Below are positions 57,767 to 64,000 of a DNA stretch of 64,000 nucleotides, piece after piece. Both the position numbers and the translations under genes were made by a program. The notes under the pieces are model-generated. The model searched no databases, was not told the origin of the DNA, and saw only the letters and a program-made list of their open reading frames with translations. Positions within the stretch are counted from its first letter, which is position 1; each line of letters opens with the position of its first letter. The DNA is from Streptomyces cinerochromogenes (GTDB lineage Bacteria > Actinomycetota > Actinomycetes > Streptomycetales > Streptomycetaceae), in contig NZ_BMRM01000009.1 of NCBI RefSeq assembly GCF_014648635.1, positions 248,001-312,000 on the forward strand. The letters run 5' to 3'.

Positions 57767-58926
57767 GAATCGGGATCGTCTGCCCGTACTCCTGGGACGT
57801 GCCCGGTGGCGTCCAGTTCCACATCCGCGACCTCGCCGAGTACTTCCTCCGCCTCGGCCACGAGGTCTCCGTCCTCGCCCCGGCCGACGACGACACCCCG
57901 CTGCCGCCGTACGTCGTCTCGGCCGGCCGCGCGGTCCCGGTGCCGTACAACGGCTCGGTGGCCCGCCTGAACTTCGGCTTCCTGTCGGCCGCGCGGGTGC
58001 GGCGCTGGCTGCACGAGGGCAAGTTCGACGTGGTCCACATCCACGAACCGACGTCCCCGTCGCTGGGCCTGCTGACCTGCTGGGCGGCGTCCGGTCCGAT
58101 CGTGGCCACGTTCCACACGTCCAACCCGCGCTCGCGCGCGATGATCGCCGCGTACGCGATCCTGCAGGCCGCCCTGGAGAAGATCAGCGCGCGGATCGCG
58201 GTCAGCGAGTACGCCCGGCGGACGCTGGTCGAGCACCTCGGCGGGGACGCGGTGGTCATCCCCAACGGCGTCGACGTCGACTTCTTCGCCAGGGCCGAGC
58301 CCGACCCGCGGTGGCAGGGCGACACCATCGGCTTCATCGGCCGTATCGACGAGCCCCGCAAGGGCCTTCCCGTGCTGATGCAGGCCCTGCCGAAGATCCT
58401 CGCCGCCCGGCCGCAGACCCGTCTGCTGGTCGCGGGCCGCGGCGACGAGGAGGCGGCCGTCGAGCAACTGCCGGCGGAGCTGCGCCCGCGCGTGGAGTTC
58501 CTCGGCATGATCAGCGACGAGGACAAGGCGCGCCTCCTGCGCAGCGTCGACCTGTACGTCGCACCCAACACGGGCGGCGAGAGCTTCGGCATCATCCTGG
58601 TCGAGGCGATGTCGGCGGGCGCCCCCGTGCTCGCCTCCGACCTGGACGCGTTCGTGCAGGTCCTCGACCAGGGCGAGGCCGGCGAGGTCTTCGCCAACGA
58701 GAACGCCGACGCGTTGGCCGAGGCGGCCGTACGGCTCCTCGCGGACCCCGCCCGCCGGGCCCTGCTCCGCGAGCGCGGCAGCGCCCACGTACGGCGCTTC
58801 GACTGGTCCACGGTCGGCGCGGACATCCTCTCCGTCTACGAGACGGTCACGGCCGGCGCGGCAGCGGTCGGCGCCGACGAGCGGGCGACGGGCCTGCGGG
58901 CGCGGTTCGGGTTGGCGCGGGACTGA
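57763..58926 (+). CDS. pimA: Phosphatidyl-myo-inositol mannosyltransferase
   Basis: This 387-residue GT4 glycosyltransferase starts PIM synthesis by moving mannose from GDP-mannose to phosphatidylinositol. The N-terminal Rossmann domain has YSWDVPGGVQFHIRDLAEYFL and the C-terminal one has VAPNTGGESFGIILVEAMSAGAPV with the EX7E motif. IGFIGRIDEPRKGLPVLMQAL is typical of PimA. GTG 57763 overlaps the previous stop. Gene order matches mycobacterial pimA (Rv2610c). A minisatellite follows the stop. Confidence 0.92.
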   Translation: MRIGIVCPYSWDVPGGVQFHIRDLAEYFLRLGHEVSVLAPADDDTPLPPYVVSAGRAVPVPYNGSVARLNFGFLSAARVRRWLHEGKFDVVHIHEPTSPSLGLLTCWAASGPIVATFHTSNPRSRAMIAAYAILQAALEKISARIAVSEYARRTLVEHLGGDAVVIPNGVDVDFFARAEPDPRWQGDTIGFIGRIDEPRKGLPVLMQALPKILAARPQTRLLVAGRGDEEAAVEQLPAELRPRVEFLGMISDEDKARLLRSVDLYVAPNTGGESFGIILVEAMSAGAPVLASDLDAFVQVLDQGEAGEVFANENADALAEAAVRLLADPARRALLRERGSAHVRRFDWSTVGADILSVYETVTAGAAAVGADERATGLRARFGLARD

Positions 58927-58972
58927 GGGGGCCGGGCGGCCCGGGGGCGGACCGCGGCAGCGGCTCGCCGTC

Positions 58973-59240
58973 GGCGCCGAGGGTGTGCCGGGGCCGTCCT
59001 CTTCGGCGCCGAGGGTGTTCCGGGGCTGTTCCCTTCAGCGCCGAGGGGTGTGCCGGGACTGCGCCCTTCCGCGTTGAGGGTGTGTTCCGGCGCCGTTCCC
59101 TGCGGCGTCGAGGGTGTGTGCCGGTGGCCGTCCCCTTCGGCAGCGAGGGTGCGTGTGCCGGGAGCCGTTCCCCCCGGCAGCGAGGCTGTCCCAGGAGCCG
59201 TCCCCGGTGGCAGCCGGGTGCTGACCGGCGCCGGGAGTGC
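58973..59240. repeat. Eight imperfect tandem units of 32-37 bases
   Basis: Units begin at about 58973, 59005, 59037, 59070, 59104, 59139, 59176 and 59209. They share GGCGCCGAGGGTGTGCCGGG and a CCGTTCCCTT-type end. They fill the 340-base gap between pimA and the next gene. No supported protein lies here. Confidence 0.85.
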
Positions 59241-59266
59241 CGGCCGGCAGCCGATAGCCTTCCGCC

Positions 59267-59809
59267 GTGACCGCAACCCTCATCTGGATCCTCGTCGCGC
59301 TCGTCGCCATCGGTGTGTACCTCAGCTGGACGGCCGGGCGGCTGGACCGGCTGCACGTGCGGATGGACGCCGCGCGGGCCGCGCTCGACGCGCAGCTGCT
59401 GCGGCGCGCCTCCGTGGCGCAGGAACTGGCGACCTCGGGCGTGCTGGACCCGGCCGCCTCGATCGTGCTGTACGAGGCCGCGCACGCGGCCCGGCAGGCC
59501 GAGGAGGAGCAGCGGGAGGTCGCCGAGAGCGAGCTGAGCCAGGCGCTGCGCGCGGTCTTCGAGGACCCGGCGCAGGTCGAGGCCGTACGCGAGGCCCCGG
59601 GCGGCGAGGAGGCGGCCCGTGAGCTGGCCGAGGCGGTCCGCCGGGTGCCGATGGCCCGCCGCTTCCACAACGACGCCGTGGGCGCGGCCCGCAGGCTCCG
59701 CGAGCACCGCAAGGTCCGCTGGTTCCGGCTGGCCGGCCACGCCCCCTTCCCGCTGGCCTTCGAGATGGACGACGAGCCGCCCACGGCGCTGGTCGAGAGG
59801 GTCTCCTGA
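59267..59809 (+). CDS. LemA-like single-pass membrane protein
   Basis: This 180-residue protein has one N-terminal helix (LIWILVALVAIGVYLSW) followed by a long soluble helical part (RLDRLHVRMDAARAALDAQLLRRASVAQELA, YEAAHAARQAEEEQREVAESELSQALRAV) that resembles the four-helix LemA fold. It may be a membrane-anchored scaffold. GTG 59267 is preceded by TAGCCT (59255-59260), so a leaderless mRNA is likely. It lies between pimA and pdxS. Confidence 0.82.
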   Translation: MTATLIWILVALVAIGVYLSWTAGRLDRLHVRMDAARAALDAQLLRRASVAQELATSGVLDPAASIVLYEAAHAARQAEEEQREVAESELSQALRAVFEDPAQVEAVREAPGGEEAARELAEAVRRVPMARRFHNDAVGAARRLREHRKVRWFRLAGHAPFPLAFEMDDEPPTALVERVS

Positions 59810-59815
59810 ACGCAC

Positions 59816-59872
59816 GGTGGACCAAAAGGATCCACCGGCTTTCCATTGGCCCTTGCTGTGGCCTGGTCCACT
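59816..59872. promoter_or_regulatory. Repeated GTGGACC motifs upstream of pdxS
   Basis: GGTGGACCA (59816-59824), GGATCCACC (59828-59836, reverse GGTGGATCC) and TGGTCCACT (59864-59872, reverse AGTGGACCA) lie in the 114-base gap before pdxS. Actinobacterial PdxR (MocR family) sites near pdxST contain an AGTGG-type core. The match is suggestive. Confidence 0.4.
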
Positions 59873-59923
59873 CGCGTTTCCTCAGCGGTGCAGAAACCCT
59901 CTTTCCCATCAGTGAGGTCACCC

Positions 59924-60829
59924 GTGTCCACCACCGAGAACCAGGCTCCCGAGACCGGTACCGCCCGCGTGAAGCGCGGCATGGCCGAGCAGCTCAAGGG
60001 CGGCGTGATCATGGACGTCGTCACGCCGGAGCAGGCGAAGATCGCCGAGGACGCGGGCGCCGTCGCCGTCATGGCCCTGGAGCGGGTCCCGGCCGACATC
60101 CGCAAGGACGGCGGCGTGGCCCGTATGTCCGACCCGGACATGATCGAGGGCATCATCGACGCCGTCTCGATCCCGGTCATGGCCAAGTCCCGCATCGGCC
60201 ACTTCGTCGAGGCCCAGGTCCTGCAGTCCCTCGGCGTCGACTACATCGACGAGTCCGAGGTGCTCACCCCGGCCGACGAGGTCAACCACTCCGACAAGTG
60301 GGCCTTCACCACCCCCTTCGTCTGCGGTGCGACCAACCTGGGCGAGGCCCTGCGCCGCATCGCCGAGGGCGCCGCGATGATCCGCTCCAAGGGCGAGGCC
60401 GGCACCGGCAACGTCGTCGAGGCCGTCCGCCACCTGCGCCAGATCAAGAACGAGATCGCCAAGCTGCGCGGCTTCGACAACCACGAGCTGTACGCCGCCG
60501 CCAAGGAGCTGCGCGCCCCGTACGAGCTGGTCAAGGAGGTCGCCGAGCTGGGCAAGCTGCCCGTCGTGCTGTTCTCCGCCGGTGGCGTGGCCACCCCGGC
60601 CGACGCCGCCCTGATGCGTCAGCTCGGCGCCGAGGGCGTCTTCGTCGGCTCCGGCATCTTCAAGTCCGGCGACCCCGCCAAGCGCGCCGCCGCCATCGTC
60701 AAGGCCACCACCTTCTACGACGACCCGAAGATCATCGCGGACGCGTCCCGCAACCTCGGCGAGGCCATGGTCGGCATCAACTGCGACACCCTCCCCGAGA
60801 CCGAGCGGTACGCCAACCGCGGCTGGTGA
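59924..60829 (+). CDS. pdxS: Pyridoxal 5'-phosphate synthase subunit PdxS
   Basis: PdxS makes pyridoxal 5'-phosphate from ribose 5-phosphate, glyceraldehyde 3-phosphate and ammonia delivered by PdxT. The 301-residue TIM barrel is very conserved: GTARVKRGMAEQLKGGVIMDV, VMAKSRIGHFVEAQ (one of the two catalytic Lys), and CGATNLGEALRRIAEGAAMI. GTG 59924 has GAGG six bases upstream. pdxT follows 22 bases later; the two form a 12+12 complex. Possible PdxR-like sites lie upstream. Confidence 0.97.
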   Translation: MSTTENQAPETGTARVKRGMAEQLKGGVIMDVVTPEQAKIAEDAGAVAVMALERVPADIRKDGGVARMSDPDMIEGIIDAVSIPVMAKSRIGHFVEAQVLQSLGVDYIDESEVLTPADEVNHSDKWAFTTPFVCGATNLGEALRRIAEGAAMIRSKGEAGTGNVVEAVRHLRQIKNEIAKLRGFDNHELYAAAKELRAPYELVKEVAELGKLPVVLFSAGGVATPADAALMRQLGAEGVFVGSGIFKSGDPAKRAAAIVKATTFYDDPKIIADASRNLGEAMVGINCDTLPETERYANRGW

Positions 60830-60851
60830 CCCAGACAGGTAACGACATCCC

Positions 60852-61457
60852 ATGAACACTCCTGTCATAGGCGTCCTGGCCCTCCAGGGCGACGTACGGG
60901 AGCACCTCATCGCCCTGGCCGCGGCCGACGCCGTGGCCAGGCCGGTGCGGCGCCCCGAGGAACTCGCCGAGGTCGACGGTCTCGTCCTGCCCGGCGGCGA
61001 GTCCACCACCATCTCCAAGCTGGCCGTCCTGTTCGGCCTGATGGAGCCCCTCCGCGCGCGCGTGCGGGACGGCATGCCCGTCTACGGCACCTGCGCCGGC
61101 ATGATCATGCTCGCCGACAAGATCCTCGACCCGCGCTCGGGCCAGGAGACCATCGGCGGCATCGACATGATCGTGCGCCGCAACGCCTTCGGCCGGCAGA
61201 ACGAGTCGTTCGAGGCCGCGGTCGACGTGAGGGGCGTCCCGGGCGATCCTGTGGAGGGCGTCTTCATCCGCGCGCCCTGGGTGGAGTCCGTGGGCGCCGG
61301 GGCCGAGGTGCTCGCCGAGCACGACGGCCATATCGTCGCCGTACGCCAGGGCAACGCGCTCGCCACCTCGTTCCACCCGGAACTGACCGGCGACCACCGC
61401 GTGCACGCGCTCTTCGTCGACATGGTGCGGGCCACCCGGGCACCGGAGTCCTTGTAG
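60852..61457 (+). CDS. pdxT: Pyridoxal 5'-phosphate synthase glutaminase subunit PdxT
   Basis: PdxT hydrolyses glutamine and passes ammonia to PdxS. The 201-residue glutamine amidotransferase has the oxyanion motif LPGGESTTISKL, the nucleophile Cys in YGTCAGMIMLADKI, and the His-Glu pair in ATSFHPELTGD. ATG 60852 lies 22 bases after pdxS. The order pdxS-pdxT-yebC is conserved in actinobacteria. Confidence 0.97.
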   Translation: MNTPVIGVLALQGDVREHLIALAAADAVARPVRRPEELAEVDGLVLPGGESTTISKLAVLFGLMEPLRARVRDGMPVYGTCAGMIMLADKILDPRSGQETIGGIDMIVRRNAFGRQNESFEAAVDVRGVPGDPVEGVFIRAPWVESVGAGAEVLAEHDGHIVAVRQGNALATSFHPELTGDHRVHALFVDMVRATRAPESL

Positions 61458-61462
61458 GATCT

Positions 61463-61478
61463 CCGGGGGTCCCCCCGG
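61463..61478. terminator. GC palindrome after pdxT
   Basis: CCGGGGG and CCCCCGG meet at 61463-61478 with two bases between them, six bases after the pdxT stop. The loop is too tight for a full hairpin, so it is only a weak terminator candidate. Confidence 0.4.
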
Positions 61479-61532
61479 CCTCTCGACCAGGGGGCGTTCG
61501 TACAGGATGGGTTACGCGAAGGAGACAGGCAG

Positions 61533-62285
61533 ATGTCCGGCCACTCTAAATGGGCCACGACGAAGCACAAGAAGGCCGTGATCGACGCCAAGCGCGGCAA
61601 GCTCTTCGCGAAGCTGATCAAGAACATCGAGGTCGCGGCCCGGATGGGTGGTGCCGACCCGGACGGCAACCCGACGCTGTACGACGCCATCCAGAAGGCG
61701 AAGAAGTCGTCGGTCCCGAACAAGAACATCGACTCCGCGGTCAAGCGCGGCGCGGGCCTCGAGGCCGGCGGCGCCGACTACGAGACGATCATGTACGAGG
61801 GTTACGGCCCGAACGGTGTCGCGGTGCTCATCGAGTGCCTCACCGACAACCGCAACCGCGCCGCCTCCGAGGTCCGCGTCGCCATGACCCGCAACGGCGG
61901 CTCCATGGCCGACCCGGGCTCGGTGTCGTACCTGTTCAACCGCAAGGGCGTGGTGATCGTCCCCAAGGGCGAGCTGACCGAGGACGACGTGCTCGGCGCC
62001 GTCCTGGACGCCGGTGCCGAGGAGGTCAACGACCTCGGTGAGAACTTCGAGGTCCTCAGCGAGCCGACCGACCTCGTCGCCGTCCGCACCGCCCTGCAGG
62101 AGGCCGGCATCGACTACGAGTCGGCCGAGGCCAACTTCGTGCCGACCATGCAGGTCGAGCTGGACGAAGAGGGCGCCAAGAAGATCTTCAAGCTCATCGA
62201 CGCGCTGGAGGACAGCGACGACGTGCAGAACGTCTTCGCCAACTTCGACGTGAGCGACGAGATCATGGAGAAGGTCGACGCGTAA
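61533..62285 (+). CDS. YebC/PmpR-family transcriptional regulatory protein
   Basis: This 250-residue protein is the widely conserved YebC family. It begins with SGHSKWATTKHKKAVIDAKR and has the middle segment YEGYGPNGVAVLIECLTDN. YebC-type proteins bind DNA or help the ribosome at hard sequences such as proline runs. It lies next to the ruv genes in most bacteria. ATG 61533 has GAAGGAG upstream. Confidence 0.95.
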   Translation: MSGHSKWATTKHKKAVIDAKRGKLFAKLIKNIEVAARMGGADPDGNPTLYDAIQKAKKSSVPNKNIDSAVKRGAGLEAGGADYETIMYEGYGPNGVAVLIECLTDNRNRAASEVRVAMTRNGGSMADPGSVSYLFNRKGVVIVPKGELTEDDVLGAVLDAGAEEVNDLGENFEVLSEPTDLVAVRTALQEAGIDYESAEANFVPTMQVELDEEGAKKIFKLIDALEDSDDVQNVFANFDVSDEIMEKVDA

Positions 62286-62304
62286 CGCGCACGGCTGACC
62301 GACC

Positions 62305-62332
62305 GGGCCGACGGGACACACCCCGTCGGCCC
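62305..62332. terminator. Hairpin terminator after the YebC gene
   Basis: GGGCCGACGGG (62305-62315) pairs perfectly with CCCGTCGGCCC (62322-62332) around six bases, 20 bases after the stop. It separates yebC from the ruv operon. Confidence 0.82.
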
Positions 62333-62391
62333 GTCGCGTTGTCAGTGGCACCCGATAGCCTGCACGAACAGGCCGTCGAAGGGAGGGGCGC

Positions 62392-62931
62392 GTGCGCGTA
62401 CTGGGGGTGGACCCCGGCCTGACGCGGTGTGGTGTCGGCGTGGTCGAGGGAGTCGCGGGCCGCCCGCTCACCATGCTCGGCGTCGGTGTCGTACGGACCC
62501 CGGCGGACGCCGACCTCAGCCACCGGCTGCTCGCCGTGGAGCAGGGCATCGAGCAGTGGCTGGACGAACACCGGCCCGAGTTCGTCGCCGTGGAGCGCGT
62601 CTTCAGCCAGCACAACGTGCGCACGGTCATGGGCACCGCCCAGGCCAGCGCCGTCGCCATGCTGTGCGCCGCCCGGCGCGGCATCCCCGTCGCCCTGCAC
62701 ACCCCCAGCGAGGTCAAGGCCGCCGTCACCGGCAGCGGACGCGCCGACAAGGCGCAGGTGGGAGCCATGGTGACCCGCCTGCTCCGGCTCGCCGCCCCGC
62801 CGAAGCCGGCCGACGCCGCCGACGCCCTCGCGCTCGCCATCTGCCACATCTGGCGGGCCCCCGCCCAGAACCGACTCCAGCAGGCCGTCGCCCGGCAGGC
62901 TGTCCACGCAACGAAAGGCCGTACGGCATGA
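62392..62931 (+). CDS. ruvC: Holliday junction resolvase RuvC
   Basis: RuvC cuts Holliday junctions in homologous recombination. The 179-residue protein has the RNase H-like acidic residues: Asp in VLGVDPGLTRCGVG, Glu in VAVERVFSQHNVRT, and Asp pair in KPADAADALALAICH. GTG 62392 has GGGAGGGG upstream. The stop overlaps ruvA by four bases. Confidence 0.97.
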   Translation: MRVLGVDPGLTRCGVGVVEGVAGRPLTMLGVGVVRTPADADLSHRLLAVEQGIEQWLDEHRPEFVAVERVFSQHNVRTVMGTAQASAVAMLCAARRGIPVALHTPSEVKAAVTGSGRADKAQVGAMVTRLLRLAAPPKPADAADALALAICHIWRAPAQNRLQQAVARQAVHATKGRTA

Positions 62932-63533
62932 TCGCCTTCGTCAGCGGCACGGTCGCCGCACTCGCCCCCGACGCAGCCGTCGTCGAGGTCGGCGGCGTCG
63001 GCATGGCCGTCCAGTGCACGCCGAACACGCTCTCGACCCTGCGCATCGGCCAGCCCGCCAAGCTGCACACCTCCCTCGTCGTCCGCGAGGACTCGCTCAC
63101 CCTGTACGGCTTCGCGGACGACGACGAACGCCAGGTCTTCGAGCTGCTGCAGACCGCCAGCGGCGTCGGCCCGCGCCTGGCGCAGGCGATGCTCGCCGTG
63201 CACACCCCGGACGCGCTGCGCCGCGCGGTCGCCACCGGGGACGAGAAGGCCCTCACGGCCGTCCCCGGCATCGGCAAGAAGGGCGCCCAGAAGCTGCTGC
63301 TGGAGCTGAAGGACCGGCTCGGCGAGCCCGTCGGCGCCCCCGCCGTCGGAGCGCCCGTCAGCCAGGGCTGGCGCGACCAGCTGCACGCCGCCCTGATCGG
63401 CCTCGGCTACGCCACCCGCGAGGCCGACGAGGCGGTGACCGCCGTCGCACCCCAGGCCGAACAGGCGGGCGGCACCCCCCAGGTCGGGCAGCTGCTCAAG
63501 GCGGCCCTGCAGACCCTGAACCGAGCCCGCTGA
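62928..63533 (+). CDS. ruvA: Holliday junction branch migration protein RuvA
   Basis: RuvA binds the junction and loads RuvB. The 201-residue product has the OB fold (residues 1-65), two HhH motifs (LLQTASGVGPRLAQAML and LTAVPGIGKKGAQKLLLELKDRL), and the C-terminal RuvB-binding domain (ALIGLGYATREADEAV). ATG 62928 overlaps the ruvC stop. ruvB follows 25 bases later. Confidence 0.97.
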   Translation: MIAFVSGTVAALAPDAAVVEVGGVGMAVQCTPNTLSTLRIGQPAKLHTSLVVREDSLTLYGFADDDERQVFELLQTASGVGPRLAQAMLAVHTPDALRRAVATGDEKALTAVPGIGKKGAQKLLLELKDRLGEPVGAPAVGAPVSQGWRDQLHAALIGLGYATREADEAVTAVAPQAEQAGGTPQVGQLLKAALQTLNRAR

Positions 63534-63558
63534 CCTGCGCCACCGCTAGGAGATCTTC

Positions 63559-64000
63559 GTGAACTGGGACGACCCGACCGACGCCCCCGCCGCCGAGCGG
63601 CTGGTGGACTCCGCCGCCGACCGGGAGGACCAGGCCGTCGAGGCCGCCCTGCGCCCCAAGGACCTCGGAGAGTTCATCGGCCAGGAAAAGGTCCGCGAAC
63701 AGCTCGACCTCGTCCTGCGCGCCGCACGCGCGCGCGGCGCCACCGCCGACCACGTGCTGCTCTCCGGCGCGCCCGGCCTCGGCAAGACCACCCTTTCGAT
63801 GATCATCGCCGCCGAGATGGGCGCCCCCATCCGCATCACCTCCGGCCCCGCCATCCAGCACGCCGGCGACCTCGCCGCGATCCTCTCCTCCCTCCAGGAG
63901 GGCGAGGTCCTCTTCCTCGACGAGATCCACCGCATGTCCCGGCCCGCCGAGGAGATGCTGTACATGGCGATGGAGGACTTCCGCGTCGACGTCATCGTCG
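63559..64000 (+). CDS. ruvB: Holliday junction helicase RuvB, N-terminal part (partial)
   Basis: RuvB is the AAA+ motor of branch migration. The first 147 codons are in the window: ALRPKDLGEFIGQEKVREQL, Walker A LSGAPGLGKTTLSMIIA, Walker B VLFLDEIHRMSR. GTG 63559 has AGGAG six or seven bases upstream. The gene runs off the end of the window. Confidence 0.95.
   Translation, partial: MNWDDPTDAPAAERLVDSAADREDQAVEAALRPKDLGEFIGQEKVREQLDLVLRAARARGATADHVLLSGAPGLGKTTLSMIIAAEMGAPIRITSGPAIQHAGDLAAILSSLQEGEVLFLDEIHRMSRPAEEMLYMAMEDFRVDVIV

Noticed and set aside
58836..59276. Collagen-like protein on the minus strand
   Set aside because: The Pro/Gly/Thr-rich frame only reflects the repeat DNA. It has no start signal and overlaps pimA.

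Overview
The window is a stretch of Streptomyces chromosome, read from the DNA alone. G+C is very high, third codon positions are almost all G or C, GTG and TTG starts are common, and Shine-Dalgarno sequences are purine-rich. It carries ssgB (found only in sporulating actinomycetes), Tat-type signal peptides on secreted proteins, a phosphatidylinositol mannoside (PIM) gene set and a fused bluB-cobT. Gene order runs from argG/argH to ruvC-ruvA-ruvB. It looks like a core-chromosome segment of the kind known from Streptomyces coelicolor (around SCO1518-SCO1570), seen in reverse. I see no integrase, transposase, plasmid gene, CRISPR array or large biosynthetic cluster.

Layout. 1-5.2 kb: end of argG, argH, an aldo/keto reductase, and a TetR regulator with a drug-type MFS exporter behind a perfect palindromic operator. 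5.2-11.8 kb: a Tat-exported multicopper oxidase, a PlsC-type acyltransferase, a GlpQ-type phosphodiesterase with PHO-box-like repeats upstream, a sigma-factor-like protein, acetyltransferases, small membrane proteins and a HAD phosphatase. 11.8-15.7 kb: a methionine ABC transporter (metN, metI and two tandem metQ genes) behind a short ORF whose C-terminal end is packed with Cys and Met codons. 15.8-23.8 kb: an acetyltransferase and a cobalamin group (cobL, a giant bluB-cobT fusion with an 870-residue Ala/Pro/Glu repeat region, cysG/cobA). 23.9-28.9 kb: an rRNA methyltransferase, a membrane Ser/Thr kinase, a 58-residue membrane protein, an APH-fold protein and a zinc-ribbon protein. 28.9-29.5 kb: a five-tRNA cluster (Val x3, Cys, Gly). 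29.6-36.1 kb: pabB/pabC-like genes, a double-GNAT protein, a DsbA-like protein, ssgB and small membrane proteins. 36.2 kb: tRNA-Val(CAC), then 0.6 kb of tandem repeats and an epoxide-hydrolase-like gene. 38.3-45.0 kb: a five-gene sugar-uptake and polysaccharide-lyase operon resembling the Bacillus yesOPQ/yesL/yetA rhamnogalacturonan genes, with LacI-type operator motifs at its promoter. 45-48.4 kb: an SRPBCC protein, a second identical tRNA-Val(CAC), a DnaQ-like exonuclease, and a translationally coupled pair (DUF4365 nuclease-like protein plus a partner of unknown function). 48.5-64 kb: thrS, K+ channel, HIT protein, a membrane protein, an EF-G-like GTPase, pgsA/acyltransferase/pimA, pdxS-pdxT, a YebC-family regulator, ruvC, ruvA and the start of ruvB. 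This last block keeps the thrS-HIT-pgsA-pimA-pdx-yebC-ruv order known from Mycobacterium, with two extra reversed genes inserted.

Genes that work together include metN-metI-metQ-metQ; tetR with the exporter; pabB-pabC (p-aminobenzoate for folate); cobL/bluB-cobT/cysG (corrin ring and lower ligand); the yes-like operon; pgsA-acyltransferase-pimA (PIM synthesis, joined by 4-base stop/start overlaps); pdxST; and ruvCAB. The most interesting points are the Cys/Met-rich leader ORF before metN, the repeat-rich bluB-cobT fusion, several unrelated minisatellites in intergenic DNA, the DUF4365 gene pair, the degenerate G4 motif in the EF-G-like protein, and several precise palindromic operators with no assigned regulator.
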